A stretch of 64,000 bases of DNA from Lumnitzera littorea (taxonomy: Eukaryota; Streptophyta; Magnoliopsida; Myrtales; Combretaceae). Position 1 is the stretch's first letter. Each line of letters begins with the position of its first letter. Position numbers and translations under genes: made by a program. The stretch is taken from positions 15,299,330 through 15,363,329 of the forward strand of contig JAMXBB010000002.1 in NCBI GenBank assembly GCA_024138015.1. Direction: 5' to 3'. Under the pieces are notes generated by a model. The model had not been told where the DNA came from. It searched no databases and was given only the letters and a program-made list of their open reading frames with translations. Below are positions 11,969-24,928 of the stretch, one piece after another.

Positions 11969-14900
11969 TGTCATGACTTGAGGGGTGGCTTAGTCGTGGC
12001 AGGTCACCATATATCATACAAAAGATCATGAATTGGTTTCCCTTCTAATCGATGACCTTTTATATGATATACAAGAATATTATTATAACTAGTTACCTAA
12101 GAGTATACATGTAAAGATAATATTACAATATATATATATAATAATAATAATATAAAATTTTATACAGAACTCTCATTAGGTAAGTAATACAGAACTATAT
12201 GTCTTAAAATATTAATAAACAAGTTATAGTATTAATCTACAGTAATAGAAAGAGCAATCTTACATGGCTATTAGATATTGTAACATAAATATCATCTAAA
12301 CATCAGCTAAAAATATCTCTCTACATCTATATTTGCTCAAACTCTCTGCTTCTACACAATTCCCAAAAGTACCAAACTAACCTTAAACATGCCTCAACTA
12401 GGTACGATAAACTGATCCTCCTACATCAAAAGTTTATAAGGGGTGTAAGCTAAAAAGCTTAGTGAATTATCCCTCAACCATATAGACAAGTAAGTTATTT
12501 AACCATTAATTATAAATATACGAATGCATGGTCAAGTATAATGCTATACAAATACATACAGTTGATCAGGTATTGTATACAACTTAGATTTATCGCCCTC
12601 CAACGTCAGAATTAGAGAATATATGGCATCAATCATATCTGGGTATCATACCTAAACTTACATAACTACAAAACTCTACGTTTTATATTTAAGTAAAAAC
12701 AATCTGTTTAATTTTAGTTTTAAAATTAAGTTTCAAGTATGACTGTGAGTGGGCCCCTACTGTAAACCCACAAATTTCCTAAATGAAGGGTTGGAAGTTT
12801 ATAAAATTTCCTAAAAGATACCTTAGTGTTAGTAAGATAACTAACCTTGAACCTAAGAGATTACTCTCTAGAACTCAAGCTCAAATTCTTAAAACCCTAA
12901 ATAGTAGTTTAAGCCCCAATTTGACCTCTACACTTAAAAGCTCTAAAATTTTATAAACAAATGTCAATAATTAATGTTAACTCCTAAGGTCAACTTAATC
13001 TAACGAAAATAACCCTAAACCCTAATTGGAAAGAGATTGATAGTTGAAGCCCATGATAGCTCCTTGAAACCGATAAAGAGAAAGCTAAACCAAAAATAAA
13101 TATTAATATAGATAACCCTAACAATGAATTCAAAACTTTAAAATGAATATTATAATCCTTAAATGAACTTTCGAATACTAAAATCTTAATTGGAACCCTA
13201 ATATGTACGAACCTTTAAATTGTACAACCCTAATCTATAGTCGAAAACCCTAATCCAACTATGTTACTATAATTAAATAGTAAAATATTCATTAATCAGA
13301 AACTAATCACTTAATTGCCCTAAAACCCTAATTTATTCTCTAAAATGTACTTAAATAACAATAATTGTCTTAATTCCTTGAACTAATTAGACAAGATTAG
13401 CTAATGGGCTTAATCAACTTAATTTGACACATTAAGCCTTAATACGCCTAATTTGTGCCTAGTGTATGAGTTATTAAGATTTAAAAACTTAATTACACCT
13501 TAATTTGCTAATCGAGTTTTATATCATAATTAACTGTATATCAAGAACAATTAATCAAATACATGAGTTAATTGGTAATCCTTAGAACTGCTCAAGATTT
13601 AATAATAAAATCTATAAATAAAACGATTTAACCTTAAATAATAAGTTATAAACCCTAATTAATAAGTTGAAAAACTCTAAAGAGAATAAAACTCTAAAAC
13701 CTTAACCGTATATGTGAAACCTTAACATGCGGGAAACCTTAAAATGATGGAAAATATCAACATATGGAATAAAACCTTAATTGGAAGTCCAAAACCCTAA
13801 TTCAACTAATAAACCACTAAGTATACCCTTAAACTATTCATTGATCATAAACAATTTCTCCAATTGCTTGGAAACCCTAAATCACGAGCCTCATATGTAG
13901 TCCGAAGACCCTAATTGATCTCTAATAATAAAGGGCTCTAACAAATGAAGTAACATAGGTCAATGAACTTAACTAAAGTGATAAAATATGGCAAGACCCT
14001 AATTATACCCCAATTAGGCCTAAATTACGTAATTAAGTACAATTGCAATTAATTAGCTTAATTATCCTTTAATCCATCTACCAACTCTCATTACATTTTA
14101 AATAGTAACAAGTCAAACTCAATTAAGAATAAAGGATAAAGGATTAATTGGGAATTAAAGGACACTTGTCCTTTAGGAAACAAAATTGTCCCTCATTTGG
14201 CAAAAAGCAAATAAAGTACAATAGTACTAAGAGAGGACCATGTATCCTTATCTCAAAATAACCACCTCCTATCTCCCTTAATCTACCTTGAACATCTTCC
14301 ATTTCACCTATTCAAAACCTTCATTTAACCTCAATCTTCACTCTCATAAAAACTCTAGGAAACACTCTCAAGAAACCTAAACAAAAACCAAAGGAAAAAA
14401 AGGGAAGAATGCAAAAGGAGTTACCGGAGGTCTTTGTGCACATTAGCAACTTTTGCTTTTACCACTAATATACGGCTCCAAATCACAAACCACCACCACA
14501 ACAAAAATGTTACACACACACTATACTTTCTTGCTGACAAAATTATCCCACAAAGAAGCTCGTTTTGACTTCATTTTTAAGAGAAAAAGTTGAAGCTCGT
14601 GCAGACCAGTTTAAGATAAAACTCACCCAACTTAAGTTTTCTATGTACACTAGTTTTATCCATGATATTGTGAGAGTTTAGGACTTGAAATATTAGATAA
14701 ATCTGTTATAATTATGTACATGTCATTTTAGAGCCTTATAATTATATCTTCATTCATCTACTTAGCTAGTATGTTACTTACATTCTAAAAGGGTAGGAGA
14801 TAGTTCTATATAGATAACATGAAAAAATGTTAATAAAACTTCATGAAACCTTAAGTACCATGCATCCCACCCTTTCCTTAATGAATATTCATCTTGCTTT

Positions 14901-17900
14901 CACCATATTATGTAATGTTATTAGCTTAAAATAAGAAGAAATGTTATTAAAATAAAGAAACACATTAGAATAAGTATTAGATGGATGAAGTTGAAGAAAT
15001 CTTACAACACTCGTACTAGGCCACCACTATTGATGGACTTAATGAGCTGTAAATTTTGATTAATTACTGTAATGACATGATTAATTAGTATTAAGTATGA
15101 TTTAAGGTGTAATTAACTATGTCAAGTAGGGTAATAATGAGTTAATGGCCTAAACTAGTTAAGTTCGCGATTAAGGCCTCAAGAATAATGTTAGAAACCC
15201 CATTAATGAAATGAATTAAATTTGAAACACTTAGTTAAATGGGTTATTTAGTGGACTCATTAGGATATTTAGCTCATTGAAATAAGTTGAAATTAAGTTT
15301 AGGGTTCTAAAATGCAAATTAAGCCTAAATTAGCTTGGTTAGTTATTAAAGCTTTAGAAATAAGATTAGGAGCCTAATAAATGAGAAGAACTAAATTTGA
15401 ATCCTAATAGAAAATGGACTTATCTTGAGGCTTTCAGTGGAATGAAGCCTAAAATCATAAGTGGAGTTAGGCTTAAGGACCTAAAATGTAAGATAAGCCC
15501 AAAACCCTTAAAAGAACTAAGAATAGAGCCTAATAACTTAGTGACTAGATCTAAACCCTAAATTAAAAGGCTCATAAAATAAAATATGAAAGGTTTATTA
15601 AGTCTAAAAGCCCTTTAAAGTTATCCCCTATAAGCCCCTTAGTAAGAAAGGGCCTTAAATTAGCAAAAATAGCCCATTTGGGCCTATAAGAGCAAGTCCA
15701 AGGTGAAAATTTAAAGTGTTAGGCAAAAAAGGTCCATCTAAAATAGTTAAAAGAAAGCCTAAAATATTAAGTGTAAGGTCCAAGATTAAAAGCTAAGCCT
15801 AAAGCCCAAAACCAGGCTTAAACCCTAAAGTGACCAAACTTACCGTTTGGGCCTATGAACTTGTAAGGCCCAAACTGAAATCTTGTCGACCCAAAAGCCT
15901 AAAAATAACCTCATAAAATGAAAGAACACTCGAAAATGATGAAAATCGACTATAAGAACATAAAATTCTAACTTAAAAACGAGAAAGTTACGACCAATAT
16001 ACGTAAGGCGCAGAAATAGGGAAATTACAGTAAAGTTAGTGATTAGATTACGCTTAAGATGAGTCTTAGTTACTTTAGTTATCTTACTCATGTGATTTGG
16101 GATACTAAGTTCAAGACTATCGAGGATTATTGGAAATATTTAACTTTAATGCTAAGTGAGATACTACCTCCTATTTTGCTTTGTTTTGTGCTTTTAATTA
16201 GTGCACTATCTAATTATATATGATAATTGAACTTAATGCATATTGGGGCATATGGAAACATGTATGTGCTTACTTTGGATGACTCTTGCTTGCAAAATAC
16301 CCTAAGATATTTCGAACACCCTTGTTTGCTTCATTATAACTCAGGATATTAGAGTGTTTGAAATATATTTGCGTAATTACCCCATGAATCTGGATTAATA
16401 AATATTTGACCTTTAATTAAATTGGACATGCATTGCATCCTATTACATAACTTAAAGGGTATCAACACTACGCAGTAGAGCGGGAGAGATCATGTATCAA
16501 TGGATCTATATTGATATTATACGTTATGATTGTTTGTCATATGATGTATTCGTGTGACATGTTCATACCTCGACCTTTGGGATCTACTTAACTCTGGAGA
16601 GTGTCGCTTTTTGCTTAAGGCCGAGTTGTGTCTACTACTAAGGGTGGTTATATTGTTAAGAGATTTCGTATTGGATGTAGATACCTAAGTCTTGAAGTAC
16701 TTAAATACTTCCCAACCTGAGCAACAGTGGGAGTTAAAACCGTACTGTATATAATTATCGGTCAACTATTATACTGTTTGCATTGCATATGCTTGTACAT
16801 ACATTCATATATTTGATAAATAACTTGCTTGTTATTGTTTGATAGTGAGGTAAAAAAATTACTCACTAAGCTGGGTGTAGCTTAACCCCTAGTAGTTTCT
16901 TTTGTAGGTCTTACAAAGTTGGGGCTGGGCTAGAATTTAAGTGCAGAGTGCTCCACTGGGCTAAGAAAGTAAAATGATAAGTTTAGAAAAGCAAGTATGA
17001 TGGTTGAATTAAACTTTTAAAAGTGTCTAATAGCTTCATAATTGTCGAAATTTAGATACCCATTCTTATTGTTTAGTAGGTGATTCTGACTCTTTACAAT
17101 TCTAGTAACTGTGGATTGTTGAATCACTTGTACATATATATATAGTTTAGTAGATATATGTAAAACGAATAAGCATCCTTAGAAACTTACCAGTTAAAGT
17201 CTTATAATCTCTTACTTAAAAGGCAATATTTATATCTTGGGTGCACACATGATATGAAGATTTTAGGTAAGACTATCAGGCCCTCTTCTGGGGCATTAGA
17301 CACGCAGTTCACACTTACTCCTAAACGGAGGTCTCTAGACTCGACCCTTACCCAAATGGTTGGTGCTTCCAATGCCTAATAATCTTACGGGCTAAGATAG
17401 GTCATATTGTATGTATATACTGTATTAAAACACTTAAATTTCCAATATAAATATCAACCCTCACATGGCTTCTCGCTATCTCCACATGATGTGATGGTTG
17501 AAATAACTATAATGTAATGCATGTCTATGGATGATCTAGTTTAGTTTAACAAAATCAAGAATAATTAGATTTGGTTAATATGTGATTACTATATCACAAA
17601 TAGTTAAATTTTTTTAGATATCTATAATGCAACAAACATATCATTATCATAATTTAAGGTATTTTCACCCTATAAACAAACATCAGTCACATGCAAATCT
17701 CAAACCCCATATATCAATCAGATTATCGATAATATTTAAATTTCACTACCTACAAGTATGAAGAAGTATGGAATTATTAGGAATACTTATCTAGTTATAG
17801 TAAAGCATAGGGATTGTAGTAATCGGCGGGGAGATCGGTATTCCCATCAAGATCACCTGATAATTAAGAAATAGAAAAGATAATAAGTATTTAAGTGAGA

Positions 17901-20010
17901 GAATTATTATATGTAAATATTTATTTAAAAATTTACCTAAGTTTTCTATTTATTCTATATAATTTCCTAATTCGAGCTTTTTCTTTAATTGAGTGTAATG
18001 TTGTTGTTTCAATTTTGATTTTTATAAACTTATAATCAATTTTATCATTTTTAGATGTACTTTCATATAGTAAGGTCCGTTTTAAATGCCGAAACCCGTA
18101 TTTTTCATTATAAGCCCAAATCGTTATGGATTTTATTATTTTAGCCCAAATATTTTTATTTATCAATTTAAGCTTTCCTTTATTGATTTTATGACTTAAT
18201 TAATTCGTAAATTTTACATTTTTTAAATATATTTATTTTTGGTTCGATTTTGTAATAATTCTTTATTTCGTTATTTTAAGCTTAAATTACTAATTACATT
18301 ACTTTTTTTTAAATTGTAATTTTATAGTTAATTAATTCTTATTATTTTTGAAATTTGCGGTTGTAATTGGAAAATTAGGAAAGCTAATGTGGTAGCTTCT
18401 TATTGGTCCACTTGGCAATTTTCTAAATTCTTCTAATTTTATATCTTTTTCCAATTCATAATATTAATATATATACTTATATGTTATTATGATCATTCTT
18501 TAAAGGTCATGTCCAACATATGTACATATATTTTTTTACTTATCATCTTATTTTAAGATATTAGGGTATTAGTATACATGTACTTTTATCTATTAGTATA
18601 CATATGATTGTATCTTTAAGTATATATATGTACTTATACTTATATAATATATAATATGTATATCTATTTAAACCTTAGAAAATAGAATACTATATATATA
18701 TATATATTTACGTATATGTACACTTCTATATTTTATTATTTGTTTATATATAGTTATACTATTTTACAATATTTCTCATATGTATGTATATTGAATTAAT
18801 TATACTTAATATTACATATTGTACATGTACTATTCATACATATATATATGAGAATCGTATAAATATATATATACATACATAACTAAGTATATATAAGACA
18901 TATGTACATATGATTACACATATTTAAGTATATACATATGCAAATACGTGAATACGAAGAATAAGGATTACAGACATAATTAAATACATATAAATGTGAT
19001 TTATATTACAAGAGATGTTAAAAATACACATAACCTCCTACTAAATGCTTCTAATGCATAAGGTATTACAAGATATATATGTAAGTTGAATAATATATCT
19101 AAACTTATATTACAAAAAGAAATCATATACAAAAATGAGTACTAATTAAATTACTCTTTTTCTCTTGAAAATTGTTGATAAAATACTTTCTTCCTTCTTC
19201 TTAAGATAATGTGGAAAGGACCTAAGTTGACTTTGATTCAAAATTATTTTCACATGTGATATTTTCATGTACACATGGCAATCGAATTTGGAAAGAGGGA
19301 AAGGAGAAAAGAAAATAAAAAGAAAAAAGGAAAGGAAAAAAAAAAAGAAGAAAGAGGAAAATTTAGAAAATTAATTTTTTTTTTTTACTTTTTCTTGATA
19401 TTTTCCCTATATTTTAAATATCATTTAGGATGAAACATAATATGATTATAAAAGAAAATATAGGATGTACCATTAATATAAATTATAAAATACATAAACA
19501 TAAAATATATAGTAAAATTAAATCAGATTAGTTAAATTAATATAAAACTAGTATACATATATACACATATATGAAATCACAAATAATCATAAAATAATAT
19601 TTGTAATCTTGTTAATTTAGTTATTTAATTTGCTACTTTTTATGTTTGTTAGCATTTACGAGTTATCTCTATCTGTTTGTTAACAATTTTATGTGATTAC
19701 ATATATCGGTTGATAATTGCACCCAGTTAAAGCTTTATTACTATGAGGGTAAATTTATATGTTTATAAGTTTAAAATTTAGTTTGAGGGTTTTTATCTAG
19801 TTCAGGTTCAATCTCTTGTATTTATGTGTATTTAGGGTTTTTATACATGATTAGAGTTTCGATTAGTATATTAGAGTTTTCTCATTCGTAGTAAATTCGA
19901 GTTTATAATTTAGCGAAGTTTTTAATTTATCTAGCCTTATCGACTTATGAAGTTATCTAAGGTACTTGGATCCAATTTAAGGTTTAGATTAAAAATTTAC
20001 GGGGTTTACA
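11969..20010 (+). mobile_element. 8 kb non-coding LTR-derived insertion in gag, itself nested
   Basis: Begins TGTCATGACTTG and ends GGGGTTTACA. The flanks gtagt (11964-11968) and gcggt (20011-20015) agree at 3 of 5 bases, the two differences being C/T and G/A transitions, so they may be a decayed target duplication. The first 2.4 kb has the composition of a forward LTR (cttagtgaatt block at 12458, scattered aaaccctaa strings). A reverse-oriented LTR ends at 17302. No retroelement protein motif was found in the 8 kb. Probably a large solo LTR carrying further LTR insertions. Internal boundaries are not all resolved. Confidence 0.65.
15053..17302 (-). mobile_element. Reverse-oriented LTR fragment inside the gag insertion (left end uncertain)
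   Basis: On the minus strand it begins at 17302 with TGTCTAATGCCCCAGAA, the same start type as TGTCACGCCCCAAAG elsewhere in the window. A block ttactcactaagctgg...agcttaaccc (16860-16892) is the reverse complement of the cttagtgaatt...gtaagct block of the forward LTR at 12440-12468 and lies at the same distance from the LTR start. The other end could be the TGTAAATT at 15053 or the TGTAAGGCCC at 15862. Neither has a matching target duplication to cgcag (17303-17307). Confidence 0.45.
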
Positions 20011-20640
20011 GCGGTAGACCACCTTTGCACAACCCAAATCGATGTTGTAGCTAGCCGTAACACCAGCTTGACTACCCTTGCCAATATTGGCTAAGTGCAC
20101 CTATTGCTATGGACCACATGATGTTGCAGAGAGTAAATGGACTCCAAGTGCTTATTTCCTTTATGGTAAGACAAGACATGTTGATAAAGATTGCAAAGAG
20201 CCGACTTTGTTGTATTAGAGCTTCTACTTTCATTGAAGTCAGAGAGGGCACCAGGCAACATAATGCAGAGAATCAGGGAAACAACGCATGTCGACCATTC
20301 AGCCAGTTGCTATTCGGAGCATAGCCAAAGTGGCTTGACCTCAGCTAGGAACCCACTAGAAAGCATCGATTTGGGTCTTTGCATTTCCATAGCAAAGTCA
20401 GAGTCAGGAGACTTCTAAGGCAAACACCTTAGGAGGTATGGTCTCTATCCTTAACGTGTTTTATTTGATACTAGAGCTTCCCATTAATGCATGACTGAAC
20501 CTTTGGTAAATGCTTGCATGTTATGTGCCATGCCTTTAGACTTCTCCTTGATTATGAATACCTCCCTAGGGAGTGAAACTATGTTGAATAGAATGTGTTA
20601 AGATGTAGAGATTGTTGTAGAAGGAAGGTTTTTACTAGCC
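20011..20640 (+). pseudogene. Gag C-terminus and protease of the Tekay-type element
   Basis: After the insertion a degenerate knuckle reads YFLYGKTRHVDKDCKEP (about 20149-20200), equivalent to CFxCGKxGHxxxDC with both first cysteines changed to tyrosine. Near 20458-20520 the protease active site reads VLFDTRASH, that is DTG changed to DTR, followed by a stop where SFI would be expected. Retroviral-type aspartic proteases need the Asp-Thr/Ser-Gly triad, so this one is inactive. The coding continues into the RT segment at 20644. Confidence 0.8.
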
Positions 20641-20643
20641 GAT

Positions 20644-21597
20644 TTGTTAGTACTAAACATGTCAAACTTCAATGTAATCTTTGGTATATATTGGTTAGCA
20701 GGACACCATGCAACAATCAATTGTCACAACATAGTGATCACATTTGAGCCTCTAGGAGAAGTACCTTTCCAATATCAGGTAGAAGGTCAGAGGCTAATGA
20801 ACTGTATTAGTTACGAGTTGTGGGAAAGACTTACCCTAGCAGTCTTAAGTACAAGGACTAGTGAAGAGTTGAAACTAGAACAAGTACTAGTGGTATTTGA
20901 ATTCTTAGACATCTTTCCTCACAATCTATTTGGTTTACTACCTAATAGAGAAGTAGAGTTTAACATAGACCTAGTGCCAAATATGAAGCCCATCTCAAAA
21001 ATGGCATACATAATGATACCTACATAACTTGTTGAGTTAAAGAAATAGTTGCAAGAGCTGCAAGACAAGGGTTTCATAAGACCAAGTTTGTCTTCTTAGG
21101 GAGCCTTAGTTATTTTCGTGAAGAAGAAAGATAAGAGCATGATAATGTATGTAGACTACTATGACCTGAATCAGGTAATAGTCAAGAAAAAGTATCCGCT
21201 CCCTTGAATTGACAACTTGTTCGATCAACTGCAAGAGGCATGAGTTTTCTCAAAGATAGATTTGAGGTCACGTTACTATTAGTTGAAGGCAAAGGTAGAG
21301 GACGTGGATAAAACAACATTTTGCACTAAATATAGGCTATACGAGTTTTTAGTCATGTCGTTTAACCTCACTAACATGCTTGTGACATTCATGGACCTTA
21401 TGAATTAGGTATTTCAAAAGTATTAAGACATATTCATTTTGGTCTTTATTAATGATATTATTATATACTTTAAAAGCAAGGAAGAGCATGAGTAGCATTT
21501 AAGGATCATAATAAGCCAACTTAGAGTAGAGAAGCTATATGCTAAGTTTAACAGTGTAAGTTTTGGTTGGATTACATAACCTTCCTAGGTCACATAG
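20644..21597 (+). pseudogene. Reverse transcriptase (5' part) of the Tekay-type element
   Basis: The frame 20644-21027 covers the protease-RT linker and RT start (REVEFNIDLVPNMKPISKMAY). It continues, with stops, through LQELQDKGFIRPS, VIFVKKKDKSMIMYVDY, KYPLP-IDNLFDQLQ, FSKIDLRS and YEFLVMSFNLTNM to a polymerase motif FIND (near 21447), where active plant gypsy RT has YVDD or FIDD. The catalytic Asp change and many stops make it inactive. It is cut at 21597, in the FLGHIV segment, by a solo LTR. The same segment resumes after the insert as HIVNNEGILVEAKKI. Confidence 0.9.
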
Positions 21598-24196
21598 TGT
21601 CGAGCTTGGTTTTTCACTCTTCCAGTTCTTTTAAAAATTAAGTCTTTTTTAAACTGATCAGTATTAAATTCTACCCGTTTAATACCGATTCTTGATGAGG
21701 GTTTAGAGAAAACCGTTTTTTTTTTGTCAACTTGAAATGGTATTAAAGTCACCACCCAATTGGAGTTGGGAAAAAGAACGAAGTTATAACCAATAACCAA
21801 TTGGATAGATTGGTTATAATTTAGCTACCAGTCTATCGATTAAAAAAACCAATTTATAAAATGGTTTTTAAAAGTCAGAGATCTAGGTTCAGGAGCTAAT
21901 TTATTAAACCCCACTTTTTAACTTTCCAAATTTAACTTCTCTTTTCAAATATACCCTTTTTAGTTTTTATACGGCTAATCATATTACATGCAACTAAAAT
22001 TAATCAATTTATACAAATATCTAAAAATATAAAAAACAAAACTTTCTGTATTTTAAGTGGTCCCATACTTACGTACAGTTGCTTACATATTCGCTAGTTG
22101 GAATTGGATTTCCATAGTTCGTTTACCAAAAACATAACTTGTTAATTGATTTTAATTTTTGAAAAAATGATTAGGTTTACGTTTTTACCCAGTTTGGTTT
22201 ATTTAAAGAATTTTTCTAAAGGGCCCTAAATCGAAATTTGTGGAAATTTCTAGAAATGTCCTAATTTGGGAGTGATTCACTTATTTTTATTCATTTTTTG
22301 AAAACCCGAGTTTTTCTAAGTGTTAAAAGCAATTTATATTCACTAACCTATCTATTTATTTTTATTCTTACTTTATCATCTTATTCATTTATTACTTATT
22401 TTATGTTATCTATTCTTAAAATAAATAAATAAATAAAATACATTACTTTTCTCTCTTTTCTTTTCTTTTTTCTCTTTCCTTTTTTTTTTTTCTTTTTCTC
22501 TTTTCTTTTTTTCTTTCTTTTTTCTTTTTCTCCTTTTTTTTCTCTTGTTTTGGATTTTTTAACTTTACAACATCCTATAAGGAATAAACAACTAAACAAA
22601 CAAATAAATATAAAAAAAATTAAAAGAAATACAACAAACAAAACAGGGTCGAACTAAATAGGGATGTAAGTCAGATTTTGTCAGGTCAGGTTGGGTCAAT
22701 GGATTGAATCTAGTTTGACCAGATTCGAACATGTGCCAGGCACGTGAGTGACTGAGAAGTGGCTGGGAAGATAGAGGCAATTGTGAGCAACGCACTGTAG
22801 CTGTTTTAGCCACTAATTTAAGTGGGAAAAGCCACTTTTACATGGTTTTCATTGATAAAAGGGCTAATGGTGGCTGTATTTTGGTGTTTGATTGTGTTTA
22901 TGAAGGTGTCCAGAGTTAGGTGCGGTTGTGATTAAGAGAGGAAGTTGCGCATGGCCTAATCTGGTAGTGTTTGTCAGTAGGGGGTTTGTTAGGCTTTGAA
23001 AGGTGGTTGAGATGTGGGTTTACGAAGGTGGAGGGGCCAGCCGTATTGGAGGCTCATGCTCAGGTGGCTGCAATGTGGGCTTACTAGGTAGCGCCGTTGT
23101 GATTGTAAACAAGGGCTGAGAGTATGTGTCCAAATGACTGTATGACAAAGGAAGTGTGTGTGTGTGTTTCTCTGTGGGTGGTTATGTTATCGTGAGGGTT
23201 GTTGTTGGGTTTGATCAGCGCATCTAGGTTGGGATCAATGGGCGTGGCTTTAGAAGTTCATCATGGGTTATGTTGCTGCTGCTGCAATGGTTGGTGATGG
23301 CGTGGATGGCGTGCAGTTGACAGTGGGCATGTGGTTATGTGTTGAGAGAGAGGGAGAAAGAGAGCGAGGGTTTTATGTGAGATAGGTTAAGAGAGAGAAT
23401 CCAAGGGTCTTACCTTGTGTGTTTCGAAAATGGTTATGTGCAGTTGACAGTTGACAGTTGACAGTGGGCATGTTCATCATGGTTTTGAATGTCCCCCTCC
23501 CCTTTTTTTTTTTTTTTTATATAGAAAGTGAAGGGAAGAAAAGTAAAGGGGAGAAGAAAACGGGGGAAGGAAAATTTGTTGTCGCGGCCAACCATAAAGC
23601 TTCATGTGTCGTAATTAGATACGTAACTCAATGACGACCTAACATGTGGCTACGCATGGAGTTTAAGAGAAAAAGATTAAAAAAAAAAAAAAAACAACTT
23701 TTGTGGCTTTAGTGAGTTTCAAACCCCTAATCTTAAAGCAAACCCAATGCCTTAGTCCAATTGTTTTACCGTTAAGCTATTGGCCTATGTTTTATCTATA
23801 TGTACAATTAAATTGCACATATGAGCCAGGTTAACTTAGGCTGGATTCAAATCTAAGCTTAAGCACAACGGTCTTTTATTCAAATTAAAATATTATTCTA
23901 CTTAAATAACTTAAAAATTTATTATCTTTCTAAATTCCCTATTTTTTAATTTTTGTGTGACTTTTCAAATTTCTTATATGTTTTCCTAAATTTTTCCATT
24001 TTTTTTGTATTTTTTCTAAAGTTCTTATTTTTTATTTTTACTTTTTCCTTTTTTTTGTATTTTTCTAAAATTCCTATTTTTTTTCTAAATTTCATCATTT
24101 TTTAGGGTTTTTTTTATTTTTAATTTTTTTTTAATTTAAGACCCTAAAACTTATTCTAAAAAATAAAAGGGATGGAAGGGAAATTAGGTGTCTACA
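21598..24196 (+). mobile_element. Solo LTR, family 2 (copy A), 2.6 kb, inserted in RT
   Basis: Starts TGTCGAGCTTGG and ends GTGTCTACA, flanked by a perfect 5 bp duplication catag (21593-21597 and 24197-24201). It is homologous in layout to 42471-44609 and 50984-53787. It contains a pyrimidine-rich tract (22446-22560), a short array of cagttga units (23441-23465), T- and A-runs, and a tRNA-like segment (23716-23784). No retroelement coding. The lysine-rich minus-strand frame at 22396-22641 is a low-complexity artefact. Confidence 0.93.
23716..23784 (-). other. tRNA-like A-box/B-box segment in family-2 LTR (copy A)
   Basis: On the minus strand, TAGCTTAACGG (complement of 23769-23779) fits the polymerase III A-box, and GGGGTTTGAAAC (complement of 23716-23727) is one transition from the B-box core GGTTCGAAxC. 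The spacing between the box starts is about 52 nt, as in a tRNA. It lacks a clear cloverleaf. Equivalent segments occur in the other two family-2 copies. Confidence 0.55.
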
Positions 24197-24920
24197 CATA
24201 GTAAATAATGAAGGTATATTGGTGGAAGCAAAAAAGATAAAGGCGATTGTGGAATGGGCGAGATCAAAAAGGGTAACCAAGATTAGAACTCTCTAGGGCT
24301 TATGGGGTATTATAAGAAGTTTATAGAAGGATTTTGGAGATTGGTAACACCCTTGACTCGGTTAATGCAAAAAAGGGTAGAGTTTAATTGGAATGATAGA
24401 TGTGAATAGAATTTTTAGCAATTGAAGGAGAGACATGTGATTGCTCCAGTGTGATCCTTATTGCATAGGGATGCATCAATCTAGAGACTAGGGTGTATGT
24501 TGATGCAAAATGATTGGGTGATAGTGTATGCGTCGTGTTAGCTTAAACCATATGAGGAAAACTCTCTAATCCACAACTTAGAATCGATAGTAGTGGTCTT
24601 TGCCTTGAAGCTATAAAGTCATTACTTGGTAGGAGAAAGATACAGGTTATATACTGATCACAAAAGTCTGAAGTACTTCTTCACCTAGTAGGATCTAAAC
24701 ATGAGACAAAGAAGGTAGCTAGAATTGATAAAGGACTACGAACTGGACATATAGTACCACCTGAAGAATGTTAATGTGGTGGCCATCGCTTTGAATAAGA
24801 ACCGACATGGAAATTTAGCCAATTTAATAATGACGTAAAGGTCATTGCTAGGGGATATGAGGAGGCTAGATTTGGAGCTTTTGACTAGAGAAGTTGGCAT
24901 CAGATTAGTAAATATGCGGT
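24197..24920 (+). pseudogene. RT C-terminus and RNase H of the Tekay-type element
   Basis: Resumes with HIVNNEGILVEAKKIKAIVEWARSK, the RT thumb/connection of gypsy elements (24197-24270), but soon breaks into several frames. Readable pieces are RFIEGF-like coding near 24310, an IHNLESIVVVFALK block (24570-24615) and LYTDHKSLKYFFT (24648-24690). The last is the conserved RNase H segment that contains a catalytic Asp. There are many stops. It is contiguous with the integrase segment that follows. Confidence 0.82.
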
Positions 24921-24928
24921 TTTAGCCT

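Noticed and set aside
13000..13930. Many aaaccctaa strings, resembling the plant telomere repeat.
   Set aside because: They are scattered at irregular spacing, not in tandem, and fit the base composition of this LTR-derived block. Not an interstitial telomere.
22396..22641. 81-codon minus-strand ORF, very rich in lysine.
   Set aside because: It is the translation of a long pyrimidine tract in solo LTR A, a low-complexity artefact.
23441..23465. Short array of cagttga units that could suggest a CRISPR-like or satellite array.
   Set aside because: Three to four 7 bp units without spacers, a simple slippage repeat inside an LTR.
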